From: Gonatopus flavifemur
Lineage: Eukaryota > Arthropoda > Insecta > Hymenoptera > Dryinidae
Assembly: GCA_018340375.1 (NCBI GenBank)
Contig: JAFFJZ010000004.1
Location: 30,788,001-30,852,000 of the forward strand
DNA: 64,000 bases
Direction of reading: 5' to 3'
Shown here: one piece after another, positions 34,601-44,480 of the stretch
Numbering within the stretch: position 1 is the first letter of the stretch
How the letters are laid out: each line of letters opens with the position of its first letter
The notes under the pieces: model-generated
What the model was told of the DNA's origin: nothing
Databases searched by the model: none
Seen by the model: the letters and a program-made list of their open reading frames with translations, nothing else
Program-made: the position numbers and the translations under genes

Positions 34601-34646
34601 TCAAAGCAAATAATTAATTTTAGTCCCAATTTCTCTAGTGCAGAAC
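31626..34646. other. No recognised gene (3.0 kb)
   Basis: Contains several unrecognised open frames: plus strand 31856-32143 (95 codons), minus strand 32573-33001 (142 codons), and 33732-34034 on both strands. None shows a domain, repeat or codon pattern I can name. 'TTGGCGAGTGAGATACC' at 32773 superficially resembles a retroelement primer-binding region, but no LTR pair supports that. The stretch at 33260-33350 ('GTGCCGAACCGCTAGGGGGA') is unusually GC-rich for the surroundings. Confidence 0.3.
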
Positions 34647-34814
34647 ATGAACAACTTCGAATCCGAAGAAGTTGAGGAAAGGCTCCTCATCATTCGGGAT
34701 AGTATAGAGAATCAGCGAATAAACGAGGAGAACGGTCTTCTCTTTCCTACAGACAAGGCCAGGAAGAAATTTGAAAATGACACGACCAAAGATGCTCGAG
34801 ATCTGGAGTTATAA
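34647..34814 (+). CDS. Possible small ORF, 55 aa, unknown
   Basis: ATG at 34647, stop TAA at 34812-34814. The product is strongly charged ('MNNFESEEVEERLLIIRDSI', later 'PTDKARKKFENDTTKDARDL'), has few hydrophobic stretches, and could form helix. The composition looks more protein-like than neighbouring frames. I recognise no family. It could be an isolated exon, the start of a decayed retroelement Gag, or chance. Confidence 0.15.
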   Translation: MNNFESEEVEERLLIIRDSIENQRINEENGLLFPTDKARKKFENDTTKDARDLEL

Positions 34815-35123
34815 GAGTTACGATCGAGGGCTGAATTATTCGGATAACATCAAGTCATACAGATTTTCTCCTTCTCTGTTCTCCGTCTCCGTGGACGAGA
34901 AGTAACATTTCGAAATATAGAGAACTCGGATGACGTCCAAGATCAGAGTTTAGCTTTTGTAAATTGAGAATTCCTTGCGAGTCACTAGTAGGGAACGCGA
35001 ATAGACGTTCCAACTGCCAACAAGTGGTGGACAGTAGTTTAGAGAAATCGTAACCCTAAATTCGAATTGAGGATGTAATAGGACAAAATTCACCAAGAGA
35101 AAGAGAATATACATATATATGTA
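34815..35123. other. No recognised feature
   Basis: About 300 bp with no recognisable structure between the small ORF and the foldback at 35124. Confidence 0.3.
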
Positions 35124-35692
35124 CTGAGTGATTTAGAATCGCCTTTCCTGAGAGCAGATTCTTGATGAAATTCTGAAAAGATTTTGGTCCGGGATATTCA
35201 GATCCGATCCTGAGATCCAGGGATATGAGCATTTTTTCACTTTTAGAAAAATCCAAATACCTCGGAAGTACCATGTTTCTGACTTTTGCATCCAACACCA
35301 TCCACTAAGTCAGATGACGGAGTATCCCTGGAAAAAAATGAATCTAATTTAGCTCCCTCCGTTGTGGAGTTATAGCGGTTTGAAATTTTCTGCATTCCAG
35401 CCAATCACAATTCAACAACTTTAAATCGGCATAACTCTACAACGAAGGAAGGTAAATTGGATTAATTTTTTTCCAGGGATTCTCCGTGATCTGACTTGGA
35501 GAATGGTGTTGGATTCAAAAGTCAAAAATATACCTCCGGTACTTCCGGGGTATTTAGATTTTTCACAGAATTGAAGAATGCTCATATCTCTGGATCTAAG
35601 CATCAGATCTGAATATTCCGCGTCAAAACTTTCTCAGGATTTCATCAAGAATCTGCTCTCAGGAAAGTGTACGGCAATTTTGAATCACCCAA
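35124..35692. mobile_element. 569-bp foldback, CAGGGTGATT-related
   Basis: The left end 'CTGAGTGATTTAGAATCGCC' mirrors the right end, whose complement reads 'TTGGGTGATTCAAAATTGCC'. The arms include 'GAGAGCAGATTCTTGATGAA' and 'GATCCxGxGATATGAGCAT', extending about 200 bp. TA on both sides. The terminal GGGTGATTCAAAATT and the subterminal 'AGATTCxTGxTGAAATTCTxA' are shared with the 1.85-kb foldback, so they belong to a related group. Confidence 0.8.
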
Positions 35693-35714
35693 TATATATA
35701 TATATATATGTATA
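35693..35714. repeat. (TA)n microsatellite at LINE 3' side
   Basis: About 22 bp of alternating T and A between the right tip of the 569-bp foldback and the 3' end of the minus-strand LINE. It may be the LINE's simple-repeat tail or pre-existing target sequence. Confidence 0.85.
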
Positions 35715-38700
35715 TGCACGTATCATCATGAAGTAATCAGTCTTACGACTGGTTTGATGAAACCCTCCACCCCTGTCTATTATCCGCCAAACGCTTAATT
35801 TCTACATATCTACTACATCCCTTGTCTTGTACGATTTGCTTCATATAACTTGCTCTAGGTCTACCTTTACCAGTTTTACCATTCATTTTCCCTTCCAATA
35901 TTGTTTTCAATAAACTCTCATGCCGTAATGTGTGTCCTATAAGATTGCTTCTCCTTTTCACGATGTGTTTCAAAAGATTTCTTTCTTTATTTATCTGCTC
36001 GAGTACTTCTTCATTTTTGACTTTGTCTATCCATTTTATTCTGAGCATCCTCCTATAACACCACATTTCAAAAGCTTCAAGTCTTCGTTGATCAGTTTTC
36101 CCCATTGTCCAAGTTTCGCAACCATATAATGCTGTGCTCCAAACGTAACTTTTCAAGAATTTCTTCCTTACTTCCAAGCTTATATTTTTTGAGCATAATA
36201 ACTGACTCTTTAGATAAAAAGCCTTGTTAACTTGAGCAATTCTTGCTCTTATATCTCTTTCGCTTTTGCCGTTCTCTGTAATTATGCTTCCTAGATATTT
36301 GAATTCTTTCACCTGTTCAATTGTCTCGGTATCTATTTTGATTCTCGTTCTTCTAGCTGTTTTCGCTGCTGTACACATCATGAATTTTGTTTTGTCTTTA
36401 TTTATATTCATACAATAGTTTTCCAATAATATTGTTCTCATGGTGTTGAGAATATTTTCTAACTCAGTACTACTCGTGGCCAATATAGCTATGTCATCCG
36501 CGAATCCCAACATACTTATATTTTCTCCCTGAATCTGTAATTTCGATTGAATTTCCTCCTTCACTTCGTTCATTGCTTCTTCTATATATAAATTGAACAT
36601 CAGTGGCGATAATGAGCATCCTTGTCTCACCCCTCTTCTTATTTGTGCTTCCCCTTCCTGACCCTCTATGTCTATTATTGCACTTTGATTCCTATATAAT
36701 TCGTATATTATTCTTCTATCTTTATAATTTATTCCCACCTTCTTCAGGATCGCAAACATCTTCTCCCAGTCCACATTATCGAAAGCCTTTTGTATATCTA
36801 CAAAACACAGATGTGTTTGTACACAGATTTCTTCAGCGCTATCCTTTTCTCTATTACTGCCCTGAGTGCTAAGATTGCTTCTCGCGTTCCCCTATTTTTT
36901 CTAAAACCAAACTGATCCTCTGCCAATCTACTCTCTATTTTATTTTCCGTCCTCCTGTATATAATTTTGGTCAGTATTTTCGAAGCATGTGAAGTTAAAC
37001 TGATCGTTCTGTGGTTCTCGCATTTGTCTGCCCCTCGTTTTTTCGGGATAGCGACAATTTTATTCTTTTGGAAATCTTCCGGTACTTCTCCTTTTTCGTA
37101 CATATCTCTAATCAATTCAAACAGTGCGTCGCGAGTTCCTTCACTGGAGGCTTTTATAAGGTCCGCACTTATGCCATCTATGCCTGGCGCTTTATTATTT
37201 TCCAATTCTTTCAAAGCCTTGTCGAATTCTGATCTCAATATCGAATCTCCCAATTCTTCCTGATCTACATCCTCCTCCTTCTCTGATAGTGCTATATCAT
37301 CGTTTCCTCTATACAAGTCTTCCAAATGATTGATCCACTGTTCTATTTTCTCTTTCGTTTTTATCAATTGTCGTCCTAGAGAGTTTCTAATCTTATGGCT
37401 TCTAGATTTCATTTGTCCGAAAAATCTTTTAATAATCCTATATGCTTCATCTATTTTTCCTAAATGCAATCTTATTTCTATTTCCTGACATTTCTCTTCT
37501 AACCACTGTTCTTTTGCTTTCCTTGATTCTCTTATTATTTTATTTCTCAATGATTTCTATCGTTGCTGGCCTTCTTGGCTATCATTATTCTTGTATTTTC
37601 TTCTTTCATTTATCAATTCTAAAATTTCTCCCGTTATCCATGGGTTTTTAGCTTCTACTCCATCATTCTTCAAAATCTTATCCGCACATTCTCTTATATT
37701 CCCCTTCATCTTTGTCCATCTCCTCTCTATTCCCAAGTCTTTCTCTTTTTGATCTCCCAATTTTTCATCCAACATTTTCTCGAATGCCTCATGCGTTTGT
37801 TTTTGCTTGAGGTTCTTCAAATTCCATCTTTTCTGCATTTTCCTTTTGTTCTTCAGAGATTTGAATTTCAGAGAACATTTCATCATCAACATATTATGAT
37901 CACTATCTATATCTGCACCTGGATAAGTTTTACAGTTTTTCACTTGGTTTCTAAATCTTTGTTTCACTAATATGTAATCAATTTGGTTTCTTGCTGTATC
38001 TCCTGGCATTTTCCAAGTGTAGATTCTTCTTGGATGATTTTCGAATAAAGTGTTTGTGATAACCATCTTATGATTTCCACAAAATTCGACTAAACGTTGT
38101 CCTCTATCGTTCCTCCTCCCTAACGCGAAATCTCCTATAATGTTGCCCTCTTTTCCTTGTCCTACTACCGCATTCCAATCCCCCATCACTATCAAATTCT
38201 CTTCTCCCTTCACATATTCTATCACTTCTTCTATTTCTTCGTACGTTTTTTCAATATCTTCCTCCGAATATGCAGATGTGGGCATGTATACTTGGACTAT
38301 GACTGTGTCTACCGGTTTTGTTCTGATTCTAACCATCATCACACGTTCATTATGTTGCAAATAATTTTCTATTCTATTTCCTACTCTTTTATGCATCACA
38401 ATTCCTACACCTGCTTGACCGTTCTTTGATCCTGTATGAATTATTCTATAATCCCCACTCCAGAAATCGCCCTCTTGTGGCCATCTCATTCCGCTAATCC
38501 CCATTACGTCTATATTCAACCTATTCATTTCTAATTTCAAATTTTCTAATTTTCCCGCTTGCCTCAGTGATCTAACATTCCACGCTCCGACTCGAAGAAT
38601 GTTGTTTCTTTTCCCTATCCTATTCTTCGGTTTTCGTTCCTTGCTGATGAAGCTTCCTCGAGCAGCCTCCACCCGGAGATCCGAACGGGAGACTAGTTTA

Positions 38701-38770
38701 CCTCCGGAATATTTCACTCGAGAGAGCGCCATCATGTATTTATTAATTTGTTTGTTTGTTTTTGTTACAT
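35715..38770 (-). mobile_element. Non-LTR retrotransposon (LINE), endonuclease plus RT
   Basis: A minus-strand element with 3' end by the (TA)n tract and a coding region from 38735 to 35743. The 5' boundary is not defined. A 164-bp tandem array starting 0.8 kb upstream of the start codon (39.5-40.3 kb) may be part of its 5' UTR. Domain content (apurinic-type endonuclease followed by RT in one frame) and the 'HASKIL' and 'ALYGCETWT' signatures suggest an RTE/Proto2-like LINE, but the clade assignment is from memory of motifs only. Confidence 0.85.
35743..38735 (-). pseudogene. LINE endonuclease/reverse transcriptase, one stop and one frameshift
   Basis: From 38735: 'RVGAWNVRSLRQAGKLENLK', 'IDVMGISGMRWPQEGDF', 'ENLIVMGDWNAVVGQGKE', 'ARNQIDYILVKQR' and 'DSDHNMLMMK' form an EEP endonuclease. 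The usual catalytic Glu in GISExRW reads Gly here. An in-frame TAG (37557-37559) interrupts the otherwise continuous frame. RT follows: 'NKAPGIDGISADLIK', 'AIPKKRGADKCENHRTISLT', 'QFGFRKNRGTREAIL'. A frameshift near 36800-36830 then moves 'FVDIQKAFDNVDWEK' into another frame, which continues 'RRGVRQGCSLSPLMFNLYIE', 'MLGFADDIAILATSS' (FADD box) and 'FKYLGSIITENGKSERDIRA' to a stop at 35743. The copy is recent but inactive, with three visible defects. Confidence 0.92.
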
Positions 38771-39548
38771 AATATTCCAGGTTAGGAAAAAGGTTTCATT
38801 TCCTCGGGAAGTATTGAAACATGTCAAGGAAGGTAGTTTCCCCTTGCTTTCCTTCCGTTTAATTTTGCCGATGTTTCTGGCATTAGGATGATTTCGTTTC
38901 TCTCAGTTTGTATTCTTTCTCTCGAGTAGTTTATTCCACTCAAAAAAAAAGATCCAACTGTGAGATACTCATCCTCCCCACCACGTAAAGGAAGCAGATA
39001 TTACCAGGGATGGATAAAAAGGATATCAAGGACAGGTATCATGAATATCCCCCTGGAAGACCCGCAATCATCCACGGGGAGGATATGCACGTGTGAAGAT
39101 ATTCCAAATATCCAATTGAATAAGATTTTGTGATGAATAGTAGGATTGAATCAAGAATCAAGATGGGTGATCAAATCAATATGTAACACCTGTGAAAAGA
39201 AACAAGAAAAAGGAAAATGAACCACAACCCTCGAGACGGGGAAACATCCTCCTCCATAGGAGAAGCAAAAATCTGGTGTTGTCTTCTTTGAACTCCTAAT
39301 CCCAAATTTCACTACACATCTCACTCAATACTCACTATTCTCCTTTTCACTCATAGGAACCAACTGATATACCCCAAGACTCCATTTAGTCGTTGAGATT
39401 GTTGAGTCGACTGAACCTTTCAGTCGACAGGGCACAACAGAACCCACGCCAGTCACCATGCGGTTGGCATTCTATACCTTCCTCGGGTGACTGGAGGAAA
39501 CACAACCACTAAGGACACTTAGGGATACTGGAAATACCCTGATTTGGG
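38771..39548. other. Possible LINE 5' leader; no other feature
   Basis: Lies between the LINE start codon and the 164-bp tandem array. No open frame of note and no repeats seen. If the array belongs to the LINE, this is its non-repetitive leader. Confidence 0.35.
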
Positions 39549-40300
39549 AATTAGTTCCTCGGGTTGACAGAAATTGCAACATTCCTTTTGACTTTTCCAC
39601 GGAACGACCACTTCAAATTGATCCGAATTCCACTCACTGATTATTTACTCCACCACTACACGAGATCAACACACATAAGACGCATAACACTGGTAAAAGT
39701 TGAAGTTGGAAAACTATGAGTCTCGGTTTTTCAATAATCGTTGACCTAAAGCTGATTCTAAAACAGTTCTAGCAGTTCAGACTCCTTCAAATTTCACTCA
39801 CACACTAAACACTACCCCACTGAACAGAAAAAAACACTACGGAACACTACACACGCGAGAAACAGAAAGTTTGAAAAATAAAGTCCTCGCTTTTATCAGA
39901 ATCGCACTTTGAAATAGTCCTTGCGGTGAAACTGTCACTTCGAATTGCCTGGAATTGGTATACAGCTTTGTTTCAGCCCTACAGGCTCCACAAAACCATT
40001 TAAAAACACCACACACACTTAATTCACCAAACTTGAAAAATAACTACTCGGTTCTTGAATAACCGCAAACTTGAAAGTGCTTTTGCAACTCAACTGTCAA
40101 TTCAAACTCCCTGAAACTTTGTGGGTGAGCTTCAACCATCCCACACTGGAAGTCTGAAACACTGTACACTACTTCGTGACACAAGAACTGGAAACTTGGA
40201 AGATGAACTCCTCGGTTTTTGGCTAACCGCAAACCCAAATTTGTTTTCCACCACTCTGTCACAAAAGGTTTATAGGATACACTATCCTTTTTCCTTCACT
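39549..40300 (-). repeat. ~164-bp tandem array, five units, upstream of LINE
   Basis: A landmark 'ACTCCTCGGTTTTT' (variants CCTCGGG, TCTCGGTTT, CCTCGCTTTT, ACTCGGTTC) recurs with its 'CTCGG' core at 39558, 39722, 39886, 40047 and 40211, spacings 164, 164, 161 and 164. Each is followed by 'AACCGCAAACxxxAA'-like and 'AACTGTCAxTTCxAA'-like segments and a CACA-rich stretch. Units are diverged from each other. The array sits in the position of a LINE 5' UTR, where tandem promoter monomers are known in some LINEs (mouse L1). The association is inference. Confidence 0.75.
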
Positions 40301-40366
40301 CAACACACACACAAAAGTACCCACCAAAACTCCGCGAACACTATCACTATACGTCGAATAGCAGTC

Positions 40367-40466
40367 ACGACTCTCAAGTCGTGCAGGTGACAGGTTTTAC
40401 CTGCACCCTTCCATCGATGGGAAAGGAACTTAGAGTGTTCCTTTCCTACACGTCCCTCGTTGACTA
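40367..40466. other. Three consecutive strong hairpins
   Basis: In order: CACGACT/AGTCGTG around a 4-nt loop, then GTGCAGGT/ACCTGCAC around 'GACAGGTTTT', then GGAAAGGAAC/GTTCCTTTCC around a 7-nt loop. Stems are perfect at 7, 8 and 10 bp. They lie just upstream (LINE sense) of the 164-bp array, so they could be a structured RNA at the LINE 5' end or a promoter/terminator-like DNA feature. Function unknown. Confidence 0.5.
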
Positions 40467-41596
40467 CCTCTGAGGACTTTTTGTGACACATATCTATCAT
40501 CTAAAGACCTGTGAACGTACGAAACAAAACAAAAGGAAAAGGGAGGGAAATTCCTGATCTGTGGTGGAACCATAGATCACACCACGATTGCTGATCGTGA
40601 AATTGGTGATCGTAATCTCATCGTAATCGTGAAAATCCTCCGACGAAGTAGAGAAGTCTTCAAAGTTCATCCCACGACGAACTAAACAGAAGAATCCCAC
40701 GTCGAGGTGAAGTTGTAAAATCTTCAATCTGATAGTTGGTTGTCTTGGAACAGCAATTATTCTGAATACTTTCAGAAGTCTCCCCTGAAAAAGGAAATGG
40801 AATTATTATCTGGGGAATGAAAATATCGTCAATGAGAAGACCAATATATATATATTTACAAAATATGAGAACAAATACGAATACTGAGGAACTTCTCCGT
40901 TACAACCAAGAAAATCTGGCTATAGAACTCCTCTCCGAGTCCGATTTCTTTTCTTCCCTTCGATTAGAGTACACGATCTTGGCCTCGTCTCCTATTGTCT
41001 GTCCCGATATTGGTGAGTCGACCCTGGCTGGGACGTTCACCACCAATATTCCTTCACCGCAGCTGAAAATCACTATGTAAATCAGGAGAGAAAATCAAAT
41101 TTGGATGGAGGAGTGAGAATTATGCCAAAATAGCATATACACCACCCCTTCCAATGGAAATACATATTTAATACACAATTCTCCAGTAACGTATAGAGAA
41201 TTTTGTACCCGCAAAAGAATCGAAAAAAAGATCGAGAAAAGGAGTTACTCACTTATGTGATAGTTCAAAGAAACCTTGAACTATACGTATCATCTAAAGA
41301 CCCCGCTGATTTTCAAGATGCAATCCTGAAATTCTTCCCTCCCCACCCTCTGTGTTCCTGGATTGGAACTTCTACTTTCCTGAGTTTCCCCCGAATTCTT
41401 ATCATCTTTAAAGGAAATCGATATTAATATGGATATATGAATAAATGCTTTGGGAGGATATTTCTCAAACATACTTACTCTCCACACTCAACTTACAAAG
41501 AATTTTATTTCATATCATTCATTGAGACACATATATATATTTATATAGATATATGTTTCACACGTGAACAACGTGCGCGTGCCCACGCGACGCATC
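40467..41596. other. No recognised gene
   Basis: Two plus-strand frames (40817-41080, 87 codons; 41203-41427, 74 codons) resemble nothing I know and lack supporting context. (TA)n-like short runs occur at 40845-40858 and 41531-41550. Confidence 0.3.
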
Positions 41597-41707
41597 GGAT
41601 GGGGGCCAAATTAACGAAAAGTTGGTTGAAAAGAGCGATATGTCACACTCTCTCTTTTCAAACACTGATTCCGTTGATTTGTCTCTTCGTTGATTTGGCC
41701 CCCATCC
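41597..41707. mobile_element. Mini-MITE copy 2, 111 bp, perfect 8-bp TSD
   Basis: TIR 'GGATGGGGGCCAAATTAACG', mirrored at the right by 'CGTTGATTTGGCCCCCATCC'. Flanked on both sides by GACGCATC (41589-41596 and 41708-41715), a perfect 8-bp target duplication. The interior matches copies 1 and 3. An 8-bp duplication is typical of hAT-type transposition, so it is probably a very short hAT-related MITE. Confidence 0.93.
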
Positions 41708-42291
41708 GACGCATCCTTGAGACTACCATCTTACACATAGAACATAGACGCGGCTACCCCAAACCCAGCTATTTCAAATCCATAGCTTGAGCGCGAGGGG
41801 GCGTCTATGCAAATAACGAGATCGTGCCCTTCCCAACCAATCAAAGTGCGATCTCTAGGATTCTGCATCGATTATCAAAAATCAATCGATAACGTAACAA
41901 ATCTTTGTCAACTTTAAAACCTAGGAATCTCCTGTCCTTGATCAATTGAATAACTAGAAAGGGAAATACTTATGAATAAGGGGTTTCGAAATATTCAAAC
42001 TGGATGTGTCGAACGCCCCTATAATCGCGTCGAATCGTCGAAGGATTCCAACGAAATTCCAGACGTGACAATTGCGAACAAATCGCAAACGCGACTCTCA
42101 AAAATTTGGTTCGTTTCAATCGCCGGTTGTATGTTTTTGTGAATGTATTGAACAATAGTTTTCATTGAAATATGTTCGTTCAGAGGCTTCGAAAGATATC
42201 TGTAGAACAGCTCCCTACCACAAGCCAGTTTTTTTTGGAAAATTCTCGTTCCCTTGACGCCAGTATCAAAGTTGACAATGTTAGGATGTTA
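41708..42291. other. No recognised feature
   Basis: No coding resemblance or repeat seen between the mini-MITE and mariner 2. Confidence 0.35.
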
Positions 42292-43490
42292 CCAGGTGTA
42301 GGAGTATGAAACCGGAATTGTTTCGTCAAAATCACAAGTTTGTTGTCCAAAAATGATCAAGAGTATTCGATTCGAAATGGTCTCCATTGCTGTTTATACA
42401 TTCTTCCCACCTTTCCGGCGGTTTATGAATGCCATGCCAAAATAAAACAGTTCCTCTTTCGAGGCGAACCAGTGATCGAGCCATTCTCCTTCAGTTTCAT
42501 ACGAATTGGAGCGTCGTTATGCGTTAGCGTGTCCTATTGACGCAGGTAGATGATCGGGCGGAGTCAAGCCTGGAGAATGAGCCGCATGCGGTAGCATCTC
42601 CCAACTGGACGTCTTGATTATTTTCCTGACCCATTTTGCTGTGTGTGATGGGGCATTATCGTGGAGTGAGATGACTTTGTGTTGCCTTTTTCCATAATCC
42701 GGTCGTTCCCAACGCAACGTGTGATTCAAGTTTATCATTTGCTGTTAGTAGCGATCAGTGTTGACGGTTTGCCCAGATTTCAGCAGCTCATAGTAGATTA
42801 CACCGTTCTGAACCCACCGAACAAAGAGCATTGTCTCCTTTCCAAAATGATTTAATTTCGCAGTGGATGTCGATGATTCGCCTGGATTCACCCATGACTC
42901 CTGACGCATAGGATTCTCAAAATATATCCATTTTCCATCACCTGCCACAACCCGATGGAAAAGTTACGTCCTTTCGTATTTGTCGAACAGCATTTCATAA
43001 GTGGTTTTTCGATTTCCTCGTTGTCTTTCATTCAGTTCATGCGAAACCCATTTTCCCACTTTCCGAATCTTCCCCATGGCTCTTGAACAAATGGAGATGG
43101 CTTTCTGCGTTACATTCCGTTGTTCCGCGAGTTCTTGTTGAGTTCAAGTATCATCTCCATCTGATCAGGCTTGTGATTCGGCGTCTGCGAACTCTTCCGG
43201 TAGTTTTTGTTCCTCACGTCAAAATCACCACTTTTGAGTCCCTTGAACCACTCGAAACACTGTGTTTTACCAAGGGCATGCTCACCGTGAGTTTCGAAGA
43301 GCATTAGATGTGATTCTGCAGCAGTTTTCTTCGAATGATAAAAAAAACCCATGCTGTCCGCAGATCGTAGTTTGTAGGCACAAGACTTGACATGTTGAAG
43401 GTTATGAAACGATCACGGGTATGCAGAACTTCTATCGTTTGGTATTGAAAATCTTCATCAGCTGTTAGAAATCTTTGTTTATTCTGCATA
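42292..43490 (-). mobile_element. Mariner element 2, truncated at its 5' end
   Basis: One TIR, 'CCAGGTGTAGGAGTATGAAA' at 42292 after TA, differs slightly from mariner 1's. Homology to mariner 1 extends to about 43480 with no second TIR, so the transposase-5' end is lost. The same subfamily as mariner 1 but much more decayed. Confidence 0.9.
42517..43393 (-). pseudogene. Mariner 2 transposase, heavily broken
   Basis: Start 'MSSLVPTNYDLRTAW' at 43393, then in other frames 'KTAAESHLMLFETHGEHALG', 'CFEWFKGLKSGDFDVRN', 'GDGKWIYFENPMRQESW', 'HDNAPSHTAKWVRKI' and 'HAAHSPGLTPPD'. The three catalytic Asp positions can still be traced (GDGKW, HDNAP, TPPD), although the first motif has lost its Glu and the third is altered. 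There are at least three frame breaks. Confidence 0.9.
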
Positions 43491-43495
43491 AGGCT

Positions 43496-44480
43496 ACCCG
43501 AATCACATCCAAACCCACCAGGGTGTCACACTGGACCACCCGAGTCTCCCACTGATCTGGATGGAATTTTACACAGGGTACACCCGGGGAATGGAGAATG
43601 TTGATCCATGTGGGAAATTGCTGTTCAGGACCAGAGCAGGACCACATGGGCCCGATGCTCATCCGGTTTGGAAGATGAAGGGATTCGTCTGGGTTCAGCT
43701 GGGACATAGGTGAGTCCTATTTGAGCCCCATGCAGGACCCATCCAAGCCCTGAGCCGTTCACATCCATCCTGAACTGGTCCACCCAGGTCACACGCCAAA
43801 CCCACCAAAGGCTCGGGTGGGGCCGAAATGGGAATTCAACCATGATTCCAGAGGATACACGAGTTACCATCGAAACAAGTTCTTTGCAGCAAAATACTCG
43901 AAACTGAATTCTCAGGAATAATTTCTTGAGATTCTATCTAGGTCCGTTCAGAAGCCGAATTTTCAATTCCGAGAAGAATTTTTCATCCAAATTGCTCCGA
44001 TGGTAACTCCAGTATCCTCTGGGAAGATAACCATCCATCGATTACAAGGCCCTGTGAGTCAGAAACATCATGTCGATGAGATTATGACAACACATGTTCG
44101 AAATTATGAGGCCTATTAGTAATTCGATGGCTCAGCTCAGGTTGATAAAGCATGATTTGATGTCAAACAGTAGCGGATCCGGTCCCCACAATGGTGATTT
44201 CGAATTCACTGTTGGTTCTAGCTCTTTGACCAAGGGAGTAACACATCTAATCCACCTGAGACAAGGAAATCGTACTGAAGGGCCAAAATTTATTTTCTCA
44301 ATTTATGGAACAAAATTTGAAAAAAGCTGGTAAAAATCTGGCATGGGACCCAGGTGGGACTTTTTACCCACGACGAGATATGGACTCGTCTGAACCACCC
44401 GAGTTTGGTGTAGAGCTTGCCCATCTTGCGATGTGAGAGGGCCCCACATGGAATCCGCATGCGGACTTATATCCACCTGG
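43496..44480. other. CCCA/TGGG-rich repeat-like stretch, unassigned
   Basis: 43500-43850 and 44340-44480 are rich in short motifs such as 'ACCCACC', 'CATGTGGG', 'CCAGGTGGGAC' and 'CCACCCGAG' ('GGACCACCCGAGTC' at about 43538, 'GAACCACCCGAGTT' at about 44393). This looks like a degenerate short-motif repeat or the two ends of a decayed element about 950 bp long. No protein-coding frame is supported. Confidence 0.4.

Noticed and set aside
40367..40466. HDV-like ribozyme at the LINE 5' end
   Set aside because: The stems are sequential hairpins and do not form the nested double-pseudoknot order needed. Reported only as a structured segment.
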